This document shows positions 10,703 through 22,442 of a stretch of 64,000 bases of DNA, piece by piece. Source of the DNA: Pezizomycotina sp. ARF18 (lineage: Eukaryota; Ascomycota); assembly GCA_002224055.1 (NCBI GenBank), contig AZLU01000220.1, positions 1 to 64,000 of the forward strand. Reading direction: 5' to 3'. Every line of letters begins with the position of its first letter. Position 1 is the first letter of the stretch. Both the position numbers and the translations under genes were made by a program. Under the pieces are notes generated by a model that did no database searches, was not told the origin of the DNA, and was given only the letters and a program-made list of their open reading frames with translations.

Positions 10703-12283
10703 ATGGCTCACGACAGCCCCACGGGAATTGATAATACGATCAGCGCTGCGAATACCAAGGATGCATTGCTCCCGGACCTCCAGCAACTCGCTCTCGAGCC
10801 GATAACTCCTCCTGCGCCATCAGCGCCGGCCGAAAACCCGACGTCGAGATCGACTACGCCTATAGTAGCTAGCGAGGCTACGAGTACACGGGCGCCGAAG
10901 CCCGATGGCCCGAAGCGGTCAGATCCGTTCCAATTCGGTAAAGAGCCTTGCGCTTATTCAAAAAAAATTATCCTACAATACGATGTTGCCTAATGAACTG
11001 AAAATGGAAGGGCGGTAGGATCGAGATTCTTGACGCTGGGGATGACCCGTTCGAGTACAACGCATGGGACCATGTGGAAACGGATGCGGACTACAACGTG
11101 TACGCAGAGCAGCAGTACGAAGCGCAGCGGCTAAATCCTGTCAGTGCTTTCAACAAGAGTACGTTTTGTCATCCCGCACCGTTTTGTTAGGAAGCCACTT
11201 TTGCTCATCTCGTCCGACTTTCATCTAGAACGATTTAATGAAGAGCCGGACAAATGGTGGATAAATTTTACAAGAACAACCAGGAGAACTTTTTCAAAGA
11301 CAGGAAATGGCTACAGCAAGAGGTAAAGATGGGGCGAAATGCTTGTTTAAGCTACTGTTGAGCGTTCATTAAGCTACCTTTGAGAGGTGTATCATTCTTA
11401 GAGGTTAGAGGGGCCATATGCTTAGAAATTCTTCTTTTTAGTTTCCCATCTTAGCGGCCGCAACGAAGCCTACGAAGGAACAAGTCAGGATACTGGAAGT
11501 TGGCTGTGGCGCCGGCAACACACTCTTCCCCATCTTATCCGCTAACGAAAACCCGAACTTCCACATACACGGCTGTGATTCTCAAAGGTATCGATATCGC
11601 TGATTAAGTCTCACCCGTGTACAAAGCAAACCACCCGAAACACCTATCGGCTTCCGTGTGGGATCTAGGGAACGCTGAGGGTACCTTGCCGGAAGGTGTC
11701 GAGGAAGGAAGCATTGATATAGTCATACTTATCTTCGTTTCTCAGCTCTTCATCCGAATCAATGGTCGCATGCGGTCAGGAACGTCAAGAAGATGCTGAA
11801 AAACGGTGGCAGGGTGCTGTTTAGAGATTATGGGCGGGGTGATCTGGCGCAGGTCCGGTTTAAGAAGGAGAGATACATCGAGGAGAATTTTTATGCTCGT
11901 GGGGACGGCACGAGGGTATATTTCTTCGATAAGGATGAACTGAAGGATATATTCGTGCGAGGTAAAGCAGCGGAAGCGAAACCCGCGGCAACCCCGGAGA
12001 CGGATCAAGAGAAGTCATCGGAAGGCGAAAACCGGATTGGAGAAAAGGAGCCGTCTACAGCCAATGGTCGCAACAGCATCACTAGTCCGGATGATTTCAA
12101 GGTCCTGAACCTGGAGTGGATAGAAGGATGATCGTGAACAGGGCCAAGAAGCTGAAAATGTACAGGTGCTGGCTGCAAGCTCTCTTCGTGAAAGGCGACG
12201 AGAGTGCGGCAGTGATTTCCTTAGATAGAGACGCGCAATTGCCGTACTGGATGAGAGTAGATGAAAACAAAGTGCAGCCGTGA
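10703..12283 (+). CDS. TRM140: tRNA (cytosine-32 N3)-methyltransferase, TRM140/METTL2 type
   Basis: An S-adenosylmethionine-dependent methyltransferase that makes 3-methylcytosine at position 32 of certain tRNAs; the assignment is by family resemblance. The start is ATG at 10703. A Pro/Ser/Thr-rich leader is followed by the family's N-terminal signature [20 protein letters not shown] (near 11060) and a [14 protein letters not shown]-like stretch near 11270. SAM motif I is [16 protein letters not shown] (near 11490). [20 protein letters not shown] follows near 11805, then [20 protein letters not shown], and the C terminus is [12 protein letters not shown]...[12 protein letters not shown] with the stop at 12281-12283. 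There are at least three introns (for example a donor at 10940 and an exon resuming at 11455). Frame breaks at 11038-11041 (G run one short) and near 12125 look like sequence errors. It is convergent with the next gene, with 84 bases between stops. Confidence 0.9.
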
Positions 12284-12367
12284 AAGCGACAGGCGTATCC
12301 TACCCCAATGTTTCCCAAAATCTCAGCTGAAACTAACAACTTGATTCGAAGGGGGCAATTTCTAAAA

Positions 12368-13076
12368 TCACTTTCTCCTTCTTGAGTTGGCTGAGCCTTC
12401 TTTGCTGCGTTTATTTCCGCTAACACGCTTAGAGGAACTGGCACTCTCGTCGACACCGTGCGCGGAGCCTGATTCCATCCATCGCCCCATTCCGCGATGA
12501 TATTTGTACCCGCTATATCTGCCTCTTCTGCACCCGTTCTAATGCTTTCCACAACTGTCACATCTTCTTCCCCATCCTCCTCTTCATCCTCGCCCTCCTG
12601 GTTATCGTTTCGCTCGTGCTCTCCCACCTAGAATCCCGCTCTATGAACGCCAGGTCGCCGTTCTTCCCAAGTTCATGCTTCACCATCTCCTCAAGCAGCA
12701 CCCCCATCGTAAGCATCGCACCCTCGTCCATGGACCAGTAACCAACATCACCCCAAGATTTCCTCTCGTAGAAACTGCCGCATAATGGTGCAGCGCTTTC
12801 AGCAGGTCGCAGTCCGGCAGCTCGCCGAGCGAATTCTCTTCTACTCAGGAATATCTGGGGCTGGACGAAGGACCGTCGAAAGTATTTCATCGGGCCCTGC
12901 CGGTTTGACGAAGGAGTGAGTCCAGCTGATTTCGCGGCCGTCGACGTCGAGCAGGGAGGAGCACGCTTGGTAGACGTTTGGCCGGGCTCGGTTGGGGCGG
13001 GGGATAAATCCCTGTTTCTGTTGCGCTTTGAAGAATTGGTATTGCGATCTGGCGATGTTATATTTGTAGACGACAT
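12368..13076 (-). CDS. Unrecognised protein with acidic and basic tail
   Basis: I do not recognise the family. The start is ATG at 13076 (MSSTNITSPDRNTNSSKRNR), a low-complexity leader. A region that looks globular follows: LLDVDGREISWTHSFVKPAG, then PDEILSTVLRPAPDIPE, then ENSLGELPDCDLLKALHHYA, then GYWSMDEGAMLTMGVLLEEM. It then becomes strongly acidic (EGEDEEEDGEEDVTVVES) and ends with a basic, possible nuclear-localisation tail, KRVSGNKRSKEGSANSRRRK, with the stop at 12368-12370. Reading this order requires small frame changes at about 12955, 12847, 12770, 12630 and 12440, the same error pattern as in neighbouring genes. No intron is needed. It is divergent from RAD28 with 582 bases between starts. 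The NLS-like tail and acidic stretch suggest a nuclear protein; that is inference. Confidence 0.62.
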
Positions 13077-13658
13077 TTTTTTTTTTTATTTATTATTTAT
13101 ATATATATATATATATATATTTTCTGGGGGAATTGTTTGGTTGGCGGATGAACGAGCGAGTGAGGTCGAGGTCCGAGGATCCAAGAGCGAGCAGGAAGAG
13201 GAAGTACTAACGACCGAATCCCCGATGAACGTGCAGTGAGAGTAAAAAGAACCAATAAGATCGTATATTTCGACTCAGTAGAAGTAACCTCGTAATTTAC
13301 AAAAACCCGTGATGTAAGAAGAGGAAAGAAAGAAAGAAAGAAAGCCAATGACAAGGAGGTTAAGACTAATAAATAATAATAAAATTTAATAAAACTAAAT
13401 AATATGCACGGTTTGTGGGGCTTGGCACTTCCCAATTAGGAAGTGTTGGGGTTTGGTTGTCAGTTACTTAGTAGTTTTTATTCTTTTTAAGGTGAGTTTT
13501 TAGGCCGTGGCTACTTTTTTGGGTCTGCTCCTATATTTAATGAGTCTTTGAAAAAAAAAAAAAAATTTCTAACACGGGCTTTATTCAAATTGTTTTATTC
13601 TCCCCCTTCTCCGTGTATTATTCTATCGTTCAGTATCTTATTATGAACACCGCTATGA
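13077..13658. promoter_or_regulatory. Divergent promoter region, unknown gene / RAD28
   Basis: A 582-base spacer between diverging starts. It holds a (TA)n tract at 13096-13120 and a GAAA-repeat stretch near 13323-13345. No specific site was assigned. Confidence 0.45.
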
Positions 13659-15199
13659 ATGAATGAGTCTCCAAGTTTCCTCTTGTTTCGCCGCAGCCTA
13701 GGCGACTGCGCGAACGATCGCACATCCTCTGCTGCAAACGATGACGGCATCGGCATACTTTCTCTCCTCGATGCGCGCAGGATGCTCGGCATCTCTCACG
13801 AGCCTTCAGCCAAGTTCAGATCGAAGCAAGGAAACGAGTGTCACCGCAGCGGCGTAGGCGCGCTCGCGATCGATGCTGTAGAGAACCGATAGTAGGTCCA
13901 TTTACTCAGCCATCGAATCTCTTGTCCTCCTAAATGATGCTAATTTGAACATAGTATGGTATCCGGGGCAGCGAAGGAACCTTGCGCGTACTGGGATCTG
14001 GAAAGATTAGAATCGCCGGTGAACGTATCATCGAGGTATGAATTGCTTCGTCAGCCTTAGGGGGCTGGAATCTATCGTAGAGCCGTAATCTCGAAAACTT
14101 ACGCCATTTGTTGATATATAGGAATAATGCGCACAAGTTTGCGATATCGTCGATTTGCTTTCACCCGTTCGATTCTGGGCTGGTAAGAAAAATCGTCTAA
14201 ACAACAGAATCTATAAATGAAGTTCTCACTAACTTAGAAATTAAATCAACGCAGTTTACCACAGGCTCCTTTGACCGAACCGTCAAGGTGTTCTCGTTAC
14301 GGCCGGTACTCACCAGTAGCGACGACGACCTACAACCTCGAAGCGGTGGTGTACTCTCACTCGATATCGAATCACTCCGCTCCGTCGGCCACGCCGCTGC
14401 TAGCATGTGCGACGCAATCTTCCCACATACGCCTCATAGACCCGCGCTTAGCCTCATCCGTGCAGACGCTTATAGGCCACACAGCCGCAGCGCTGGCAGT
14501 CGCGTGGACCCACCATGCACCCCATCGTCGCATCCTCTTCCATAGATGGCGCGATACGTGTTTGGGACTCAGGTACAGCTCGTCGTGCCTGGGCTCGCTC
14601 GAATCCCGCGGTCCGCCCGTGCAAACCGTCGGCGACAAGGTCAGGCGCACAACGCGGCCATAAACGGAATCCGTTGGACGGCGGACGGGTCGCTGCTCGT
14701 CAGCGCCGGATTAGACGGGAAGATTTAAGTGTGGGATGCGCAGAGCGGTTGAACACGAACGTCGTCTTTCCGCCGTACTTAGGAACAAGCAGATGCAACC
14801 GCTCAGTATCGAGATAGCAGACATCGGTTCGCAGCTGGAGCTCGAAACCCTGTGCTGCTCGTCCCGAGCGATTCTACGTGCTGGGATTCGACCTCGACGA
14901 CGGTAGGCTGTTGAAAAGGATGAAGCTCAGGTGGCGGCGGATCCCGAACGAGGGTTGAGGAGCCGGGAGGGTTTACGGCGATGGTGTTCAGGAAAGGTGG
15001 ACATTCAGAGCTATATACGGGCCATGCTAGCGATAGAGGTGACCAACGTATCAACAAATGGTTCCGGAGCTAGTCTCGCAGCGGACGAAGAGAAGCTGAG
15101 ATTTCAGGGCCGCTGAGAAGACAGAGAGGCAGAAAGCGCTCGATAAGATATTCGAACCTGACGAAAGAGCCTATACGTTTTGGTGATAGTCAAAGCTAG
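13659..15199 (+). CDS. RAD28: WD40 protein, CSA/ERCC8 (RAD28) homologue
   Basis: Likely the WD-repeat substrate receptor of a CUL4-DDB1 ubiquitin ligase acting in transcription-coupled nucleotide-excision repair. The proposed start at 13659 gives MNESPSFLLFRRSLGD, resembling the family's N terminus. VGALAIDAVENR then splices (GTAGGT near 13892 to ATAG near 13953) into YMVSGAAKEPCAYWDLERL. Further blades are KFAISSICFHPFDSGL, then FTTGSFDRTVKVFSLRP (near 14255), LACATQSSHIRLIDPRLASS (near 14405), IVASSSIDGAIRVWD (near 14530) and HNAAINGIRWTADGSLLVSA (near 14650). The end reads NLTKEPIRFGDSQS with TAG at 15197-15199; another frame would stop at 15184. Frame changes at about 14515, 14575, 14640 and 14728 have no splice sites and look like base errors. 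The order and spacing of the blades match CSA better than a generic WD40 protein. Confidence 0.87.
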
Positions 15200-15508
15200 A
15201 ATCTTATATATTTCGATTTTTCACGTACCGCACTTTAACTTCGGGATGTGAACGTATAGAATCTAAAATGAACTGGAAGAGTCTATTCTTCTCTATATAA
15301 AACATTCGCTAGAACCCTACAAAATAGTAGGAAGCACGCTGGTATCTTGAACCGACGCTATGCATGAAATACTACAATAAGGAAAGGAAAAGGGAAGAAA
15401 AGAGAAAGAGATATAACCAACCCCAAATGGAAAACATAAAAAGCTATAGACGAGCGCAAAAAAAAAAAAAAAAAAAAAAAAAATCAAATGTAAAATGAAA
15501 GTAAAGCA
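15200..15508. other. Convergent spacer, RAD28 / ATG5
   Basis: Probably the two 3' UTRs. It contains an A run at 15460-15483 and no supported gene. The exact end of ATG5 is uncertain, so this boundary is approximate. Confidence 0.45.
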
Positions 15509-16693
15509 ATCAATCATCGCGAGCGTAATGTGTAAGAATCCGTCAGGATACATCGCATCCTTTCATGAATCTATCAGCGGTGCCTCATCGGTAGCACTAT
15601 CCCGTGCATAACAGGGCGAGCGAGGAGAGCGGCCCGCCGTGATGGAAACAGTATGGAATCGTGAGATTTAACGCAGTACCAAGAGTGTGCAGGTCTCCAC
15701 CTATACGAAGTGACCATTAGTACCTAAAGATTATATTGATATGAACGTGAAAATAAGAATGAGGTAAAGTCTTACGTGAAGTCCCAACTTGCTTCGCAGG
15801 TACGAGCGCTTGTATGACCTGCCCAGTCTGCGGATTGTATATCTTATCGGGATGTGTCCTCAGCGGCGCCACCGTCGTATTCAGCAGCTTATCCGTGATC
15901 TGCCAGAAGCGCGCAAAGCTGTGGTCCCGACGGACTCCCAGAGCTGCTTCGAGTCTGCGGGGCTCAGGCTCATTACCGCCCTGGCCGTGCCGTTGCGCGC
16001 AAAGTCGGCCTCTTTGACTGAGTTTATGAAGGCGTCGTGGCAGGCCGTTGGCGATTCGAGGACATGACGAGCTCGGTGGGGAAATTTTGAACCGCAGGTT
16101 TATCGTCCAGGGCAAGCTGCCGGCGCTCGCTTCCTCCGCCTCGTCGCCGTCCTTGCCAACTTGCCGCCAGCTGTATCTCGTGTGCTTTCATCCTGATCGT
16201 GAGCGTGGTCTGAGGGTTGAGGTTCTTTGGAAGGGTCGTTTGCGGTATAGAAGTCGTACAAGAGTCGATAGGCCAGTGCCTGTATTATATAGCAAGTATA
16301 ATGAGCGTTAACGAAAGCTTTTAGAATATAGCGAGGGGTTTCCATACATTTGAGGGAGCGTTATCTACTTCGAACCACGCACTATTCTCGAGCTGCTCGT
16401 CGGGGTTTATCAGGTACTTCTTGAAGAAGTTGTATATCCGGGGATGTGGATTGGCAGGTACGACAGCCGGGGAACGTGTAACTATTTTTAAAAAGCCTTG
16501 GTTAGTATTTCTTATGCCCTTAGAAGAAAGGACTTGAAGAGACATTTGAAAATGAATGAGAAGGACGGTAAATAAAGTGACGCACGTAGTATGGTCGCTG
16601 TCGTCGAATGTGCGGCATTCGCTGGGGTCAAGAATGACCTTGATCGGTAAGCTCCCGTTCCATAACACGCGGCGCACATCGGCCCGACGACAT
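15509..16693 (-). CDS. ATG5: Autophagy protein 5
   Basis: ATG5 is conjugated to ATG12 and, with ATG16, promotes lipidation of ATG8 on the growing autophagosome. The preferred start is ATG at 16693 (MSSGR..), since ATG at 16677 would drop conserved residues. Visible segments are [14 protein letters not shown] and [13 protein letters not shown] (near 16640), [20 protein letters not shown] (near 16430), [23 protein letters not shown] (near 16250), [10 protein letters not shown] (near 16110), [14 protein letters not shown] (near 15900) and [15 protein letters not shown]. The last exon gives [18 protein letters not shown] (near 15690) and ends near [16 protein letters not shown]. The first intron starts GTGCGT near 16591. 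The conserved conjugation-site Lys would lie in the central region, where frames change, and I could not place it with certainty. The exact C terminus is unclear because the last frame runs into a T tract. It is divergent from the mitoribosomal gene (403 bases). Confidence 0.9.
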
Positions 16694-16968
16694 GGTGAAG
16701 GGTAAGGTCCAAAGTGGTCGTTCTTTCTTTAGAATCGCAATACGAGCTCTCCTCCTCCTTCTTTCTCTGTTGATGTTAGCTATACCTTGCTACTCCGTCG
16801 TTGTCGTGATTCTATTGCGTTGATGTATCTGTAATCTGTCGTGGGGTCGCCTGCATCTTTTTCTTCCTGTGGCTTTTTGGTGGGGAAGCGAACTGAAGGA
16901 GGGAGGCCGCATAAGGATTAATTTTTATATTTTATTTTCTAGTCTGCTTGTTTCAGGCACACAAGACC

Positions 16969-17005
<37 letters not shown>

Positions 17006-17096
17006 GGAGCTTCCTACAAGGAAAAAAACACTAAAAGGAACCAATCCCTCCTTCACTTTTACCAACCCAACGACGACATCAACCTCCCGACCACAA
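16694..17096. promoter_or_regulatory. Divergent promoter region, ATG5 / mitoribosomal gene
   Basis: A 403-base spacer with a 30-base A run at 16971-17000, about 100 bases before the downstream start. Long A tracts exclude nucleosomes in yeast; a promoter role here is inferred. Confidence 0.45.
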
Positions 17097-18208
17097 TGTT
17101 CGCAAGATTCGCTCCGCAAAGACATGGCGCTGCAAAGTGTATTATAAGTGCTCAAGGGTAAAGCGATATATACTCGGTTGGCTTTTCGTGGTGCAATTGC
17201 GCCAGAGTTCGGAAGCTCAAAATATGCAGAGGTGTATCTAACAGATACTCTACCAAATATATACTAACTTCTTACTCCAGGATTTTTCGAGCGCCGCGTC
17301 CTCGTCCGTTCTGAAGCAATGCAGATCTACGATACCTAGAAGTGCCTGCCGTGTCCAGGATGCCCTACGGCAGCAGAGAAGCCTGCATACCATCCCAATG
17401 CTTGCAAACCAGACGGAGTACGAGGAGCTCGGAATCGGGAAACTGTACAGCAGAGAAGGTTTCCGTATGGCGTGGACAGAGCGGCAGATGTACTTGGTCA
17501 ATAACTACAACGAATTGGTTGCAGGTAGGAACGAAAAACCCCTCCTTCCACACCTTGTAAGGAGTAATCTTCCAACGAGAGGGCCTTTTTGCTGATAATT
17601 TTTTTTCTTATCGATTGCTGTTGAAAAAGGAACCAAATGGCAAGACGAAAAAACATTTGACGTCGTCATAAACACCGCCAGGCAAGCCGAGTACGCCGCC
17701 ATATTCAACCACGCCTCCGCCCTCGTCAACAACCACTTCTTTTTCGAAACCCTCCGGCCCGAACCCAAGAGGAGAAATTGAGGCCAGCGCACATATCCAG
17801 GCTGATCCAAGCCTCGTTCGAGAACTACGGCAACCTGAGGAAGACGATGCTCGCAACCGCGATGGCGTGCTTCTCCAACGCATTCGTCTGGCTGGTGATG
17901 GACAATGACTACAGGCTGCGGGTTTCACGACGTACAATGCCGGCACGCCTTACGGCGCCGCGTACCGGAGACAGAGCCACGACGCGAACACGACGGAACC
18001 CGAAATAATGAGGGATGTTACAGCGGGCGTAACGGCTGCCGTGAGGGGTGGTCGTGGGCCGAGGATCCGTCCAGCGGATCCTCCTGTGCGTTAACGTTTG
18101 GGAGCACGCGTGGCTCATGAACTTCGGCATCGGCGGAAAGCGAGGTACCTCAACACCTGGTGGGACCACATAGACTGGGAAGTTGTCGGACGAGGGTTCC
18201 TGATGTGA
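17097..18208 (+). CDS. SOD-fold mitoribosomal small-subunit protein (mS42/mS43)
   Basis: Resembles Fe/Mn superoxide dismutase but is best read as a mitochondrial ribosomal protein of the Rsm26/Mrp1 type. The start at 17097 gives MFARFAPQRHGAAKCIISAQ. An intron from about 17158 to 17280 joins it to an exon ending its leader with RSACRVQDALRQQRSLHTIP, a likely mitochondrial presequence. The body reads LGIGKLYSREGFRMAWTERQ, MYLVNNYNELVAG, TKWQDEKTFDVVINTARQAE, YAAIFNHASALVNNHFFFET and, after an acidic linker, CVNVWEHAWLMNFGIGGK and ARYLNTWWDHIDWEVV. Of the four SOD metal ligands, three appear replaced (Asn where Asp is expected in NVWEH; no His at the first site; Asn at the second). That argues for a structural role. 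A stop is read at 18206-18208, but one missing base would extend it to about 18236. Frame changes at about 17779, 17925 and 18060 look like errors. Confidence 0.85.
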
Positions 18209-18853
18209 CGGCTTCCCACCCTCCAAGGATGAGATAAAGAAGAACTAGCTCGGGTAAATAACAGGTCGTTATTTATTCTCCGTGCATATGCAAATATACA
18301 TCCCCTTTTTTCTTGCTTTTAGGAGTTGGTAAAGGATATATACTATGCTCTAGATGTATCTCTCTCCACGTCTGTTTTTCCAGGAACGGCTCGGCTGTTA
18401 GACTATGTTCTTTTTTTGTATATATATTTCTTATATAACGATAACATGTAGGATACGTACTTGCATATACTAAAACAGTTTATCCTGGTCCTCTTCATCA
18501 GATATTTTTAATTCTAGAGCTTCGTCATTGCCGCCTGTATGCTCGAAAGCGGAGCTACATCATGTGGCTACTACAAAAGGGGACGCTCTTACCTCTCTCT
18601 CAACGCTGTACAATATATTCAAGAGATATATAACTGATCTCAACTATGCTTGATCATAATGACTTTTCACATCGCTATTATAAAGTCCTCTCAGATAATC
18701 TACTAGAGAAAAGGGGTATTGTCCTTAATATATATTTGATGTGGATATTTTCAGGCTAAGTAGCTATAAACAAATCGCGGGCGGATCCACGCCCCCCCCT
18801 TTTTTTCTTCACCTTACCCGCACTACATATATCTCAACGAATGTATTTATTTT
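18209..18853. other. Convergent spacer, mitoribosomal gene / SEC53
   Basis: AT-rich, with no supported gene. Probably two facing 3' UTRs. Confidence 0.5.
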
Positions 18854-19548
18854 TCAGAGATCGAACATTTCCCTCAAAAGCTTCATCGTCTCATCGGGGT
18901 TCTTGACGCTGTGACCCTCCGTGCGGGAATCGCTGTAGATCTCCCAGTCATTCCGCCCTCGAACGTCTTGTCGCGAAGAAGTGGATCTTCTTGAAGTAAC
19001 CGGGACCTTCTTTCTCGATGTGCCGGAGGCAGTACGTCTTGTCCCAACCTGCGGGGAAGACGTCGAAGGATATCTGACCGCCGATGGAGAAGGTAAGGCC
19101 GTAATGCTTGAACTCGGTGCGGAGGACGTCGACGAACTTGCTCCGGACTTGAGCTTCCTTGTCGTAGGCTTCGAAGTCCTGGCGCTCCTGGTGCGATGCG
19201 TTCCTGCCGATGGGGGAAACGTTGATCATGCCGTTCCTGAACTCGATGAACGTGCCTCTGATATATTCAGTGCATTAGTACCAAAAAAGAAAGAAAAAGC
19301 AAGGTCATTTTGCGTTAGTAATTGTGTGTAAGTTACCTCTTGACGGGGATGTCCAGGTCAGCGATGTAATGTAAGATGAAATTGGCCAGCTCTTGTATTG
19401 ATCCTCGCCTAGCCATTCGATGAAGGAGCTGCTGGCGAGCTCTTCGCCCATGCGGTAGGCTGTCAGGCCGTTCTCTGCGAAGGCGTAGTCGAACTTATCG
19501 ACAACTATAAGAGGAAAAGGGAAAAATATGTGAGTAAACAATTCGATT

Positions 19549-19581
<33 letters not shown>

Positions 19582-19924
19582 GATAGCTGTGTTGTCGTAC
19601 CATCGTCACCGAGCTGCTCCTGCTGCTTCTTGAGGTCGCTTCCTCCTACAAAACCGATCGCAACTTTTTGGCGAAGCCTCTTTAGTAGATCTTGCATCTC
19701 GGGGGTTGCGGACTACGAAAGTAGTATACATGATTAGCGTGAAGGAAAACTTTTTTGGAGAAATTTTAGAGCTGCATGGTAGCTATAGTTCAGCACTATC
19801 GCTTCAATTGAGGGGTAGACAAAGATTTACACTAACCTTCCGCGCGAGAGAGAGTGTTCCATCTACGTCGAAGAGGCAGATGGTGTTCTTTTCAGGGCGT
19901 TCGGTGAGGAGGGTACGACGCCAT
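18854..19924 (-). CDS. SEC53: Phosphomannomutase
   Basis: Interconverts mannose 6-phosphate and mannose 1-phosphate, supplying GDP-mannose for N-glycans, O-mannose, GPI anchors and cell-wall mannan (cytosol; HAD superfamily). The start is ATG at 19924, giving MASYPP and then [20 protein letters not shown], with the DVDGT nucleophile motif. ORFs starting further upstream add sequence foreign to the family. Next come [20 protein letters not shown] (near 19680), [20 protein letters not shown] (near 19480), [20 protein letters not shown] (near 19230), [20 protein letters not shown] (near 19060) and a C terminus [16 protein letters not shown], with the stop at 18854-18856. There are introns near 19690-19830, 19500-19595 (sense-strand A run of about 28) and 19270-19335. 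Single missing bases at about 18952, 18971 and 19907 break the frame within otherwise perfect family motifs. Confidence 0.96.
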
Positions 19925-21091
19925 GCTGCAATTGAGGTTATTATATATTTAGGAAAAAATGTAGGTGTTTGAAGCTGTTCCAGCGAGCGGGCGTTTAGTT
20001 TATAACTGCTAATAGATTGTTTTGAAGGCAAGGAGAGAAGTCGAAGAGCCAATGGAAGAAACTCCGTGGGATCGCAGAGCTATTATACTATAAGACGGAC
20101 GAGTTCCTTATTGTGTTGTTTAATTTAATAATGCTATTTACTTATCTATCTGTCTCGAATTGATATTTTTTTTTTTTGGCTGCAAGGAAGAAAATTTTTT
20201 TCTTGAATTGCGGAGCTATCTATATACACCAAGTACTTGGTATATCTCTCCGCGCAGCCTTGTGGGGAGAGGAAGAGAGGAATTCTACTCAAGCTGCACC
20301 TGACCAGCGCCAAAACGCGGTCAACGTGTCAGGAACAGACAGACGGTGGAGAGAATAAGTAATTTTAAGATTAAACTAAACTACCCGCTCGTAAAGCGTT
20401 TTCTTCTCGGTGAAAGTTCGAAGGGAAAATTTGGAACAACAAAAAAAAAAAAAAAAAAAAAAACACTATATCACCTCCAAATACAGCCAGCCGATTGCAA
20501 ACTTCGATCGTTCATTTTTTCCCTGGTTTGTTGCAATTAGAACTCCTGAAATTACAATCTCTACAATCTCGCCGGCCGCCCGTGGGGGGAAGGGTTATAA
20601 TTGCGCAGTACATTTCTCGACAAGACTCTCTTGAACACGGTGTTGATAATTGCTGGTCGATATCGTTGATGACACAGTGGTATATATATATATATATACT
20701 AAGTAAGTAAGTATTGATAAATAGAATGGATGGGCTCAGCAGATATCGCCGCACGTTCCTGAAGATTCTTCATGAAATTGATCGGCTGGTGGTGTCAGTG
20801 CTCCAGGCACAGGCGCCATTAATTTTTAAATAGGCCTGACGGAACGGATTTCTATAAACCACGGTGTTAACATCAAGAAATGAAGAAGAACACCACGCGC
20901 TATTGAAAAGAATCTTGATTTGAGATGTTTGTTTGTTCTAAAAGATCCACTTCGTTTCTGCAGGGGTCTCCAGACCGCACCATATTTCGTGACCATACTC
21001 GAAGGAAACCCAAGGATTGCAACAAAGCAGCTGGCTGCCCTTAGCGCTACTCTTTCTTAGTCCTTCGGAGGGGATATTAAACTATCTCTCT

Positions 21092-21126
<35 letters not shown>

Positions 21127-22442
21127 CCCTTTTCTCCCTTTCTCCCAATGTTCTACGTGCCCCCCCCCAAAAAAAAAAAAAAAAAAGCATCCGGTTTCGT
21201 TGGAACAATGACGGCAGCGCCTCTCTCTCTTTTTTCGGCGTTAGTCCACACTTTTCGCTTGGGGGTCTTTGGGGGACTGTAAGCGAGAATTCTGGGCAAT
21301 GCCAAGCCTTTTCCCGCTGCCGTCCCCGGGGACTGCCTTATCAGGATGCAGAAAAATAAATAATCATATAGTGTCGCAGATCGATCCACTAGAGATATAT
21401 ATAAGAAGTAATATATAATATAATAATATCAACCATTTATCCGCCAGTCGTAGCACTTTATCAGGCATATATATACACGTATAGAAAACGGCCGGTTATA
21501 ATAATATATCGAAAGAAGGGGATATATCTGGGATTATATATTCAAAGGTTCATTGATGCTTTTTTTTTTATGGGTGACTAGTCTCAATGAGATATATATC
21601 TATTTTAACATGAACAGATATCGAATTTTACGGCAACGACAAGATGGCAGTGATTTGCAAGGCAGCGCTGCAAGTTGATCTAGCTGGATCGGTAATATAA
21701 ATATACGTATTGTTTTCCCCAAAGATAGGAAGCCAGCAGCTCGAGGTAGGAAATTAAAAAAAAAAAAAAAAAAAACAGATATGGATACGACGTTACGAAA
21801 GCACCACTCGTTGTGGACACTCATCTCGCGTATACTTATTTATCATATCTTAGTTTAATAACCCTTATTTATTTATTTGTTTATTTATTTATTTATTTAT
21901 TTACTTTTGTTGAGGCTATCCCCATAGATCGTAAGATTTCTCAGGGTGAACAGAACACAAGGGCAAAATAGCTCAAAGCCAGCATTCTTTCTTTCTTCGA
22001 TCTCCATTTCGTGCACTAGATCTGAAGGTCTTTAGAAGCCCAGTCAGTCTTTGTTGCTTTTTAACAATGCTCCAGACGGGTGTTCCGCCCGGCTTTACAC
22101 ACCCTCCCTTTAGAATTCGAGGCTTGCGTCGGTAACACCAGGTACTTAGTAACGACGGACACGAACAGACAAGCATGAGAAAAAAGTATCTCAGGAGATT
22201 GTGGTGAAAAGCACAAAAGAAAAGTCTCGGCCCCTGTCTTCACGCCGAGTTCGAATCTGTACAAAAAAGAGAATTCTTGTGCTTTGATAGGAAGGGCCGC
22301 CCTTTATTTCCGTTTAGACATGTACATCCACAAATTCATTCCTCTAGAAAATGAGTCGCTGTACCTCGCCCCTAAGTTTCAAATCTCCAATGGAAACCTT
22401 GGAAATACTTAGGTATATTAACCATTCTAATCCAATATTTTT
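19925..22442. other. Intergenic, AT-rich; SEC53 upstream region
   Basis: Holds the SEC53 promoter. CAG immediately before the start codon may be the acceptor of a 5' UTR intron. It contains A or T runs at 20441-20462, 21096-21126 and 21757-21776, a (TTTA)n microsatellite at about 21866-21903 and a (TA)n tract at 20681-20697. No conserved ORF was seen. Confidence 0.5.

Noticed and set aside
22245-22265. GAGTTCGAATCTG as a tRNA B-box
   Set aside because: The flanking bases do not form a T stem or an acceptor stem on either strand, and no A-box lies at the right distance.
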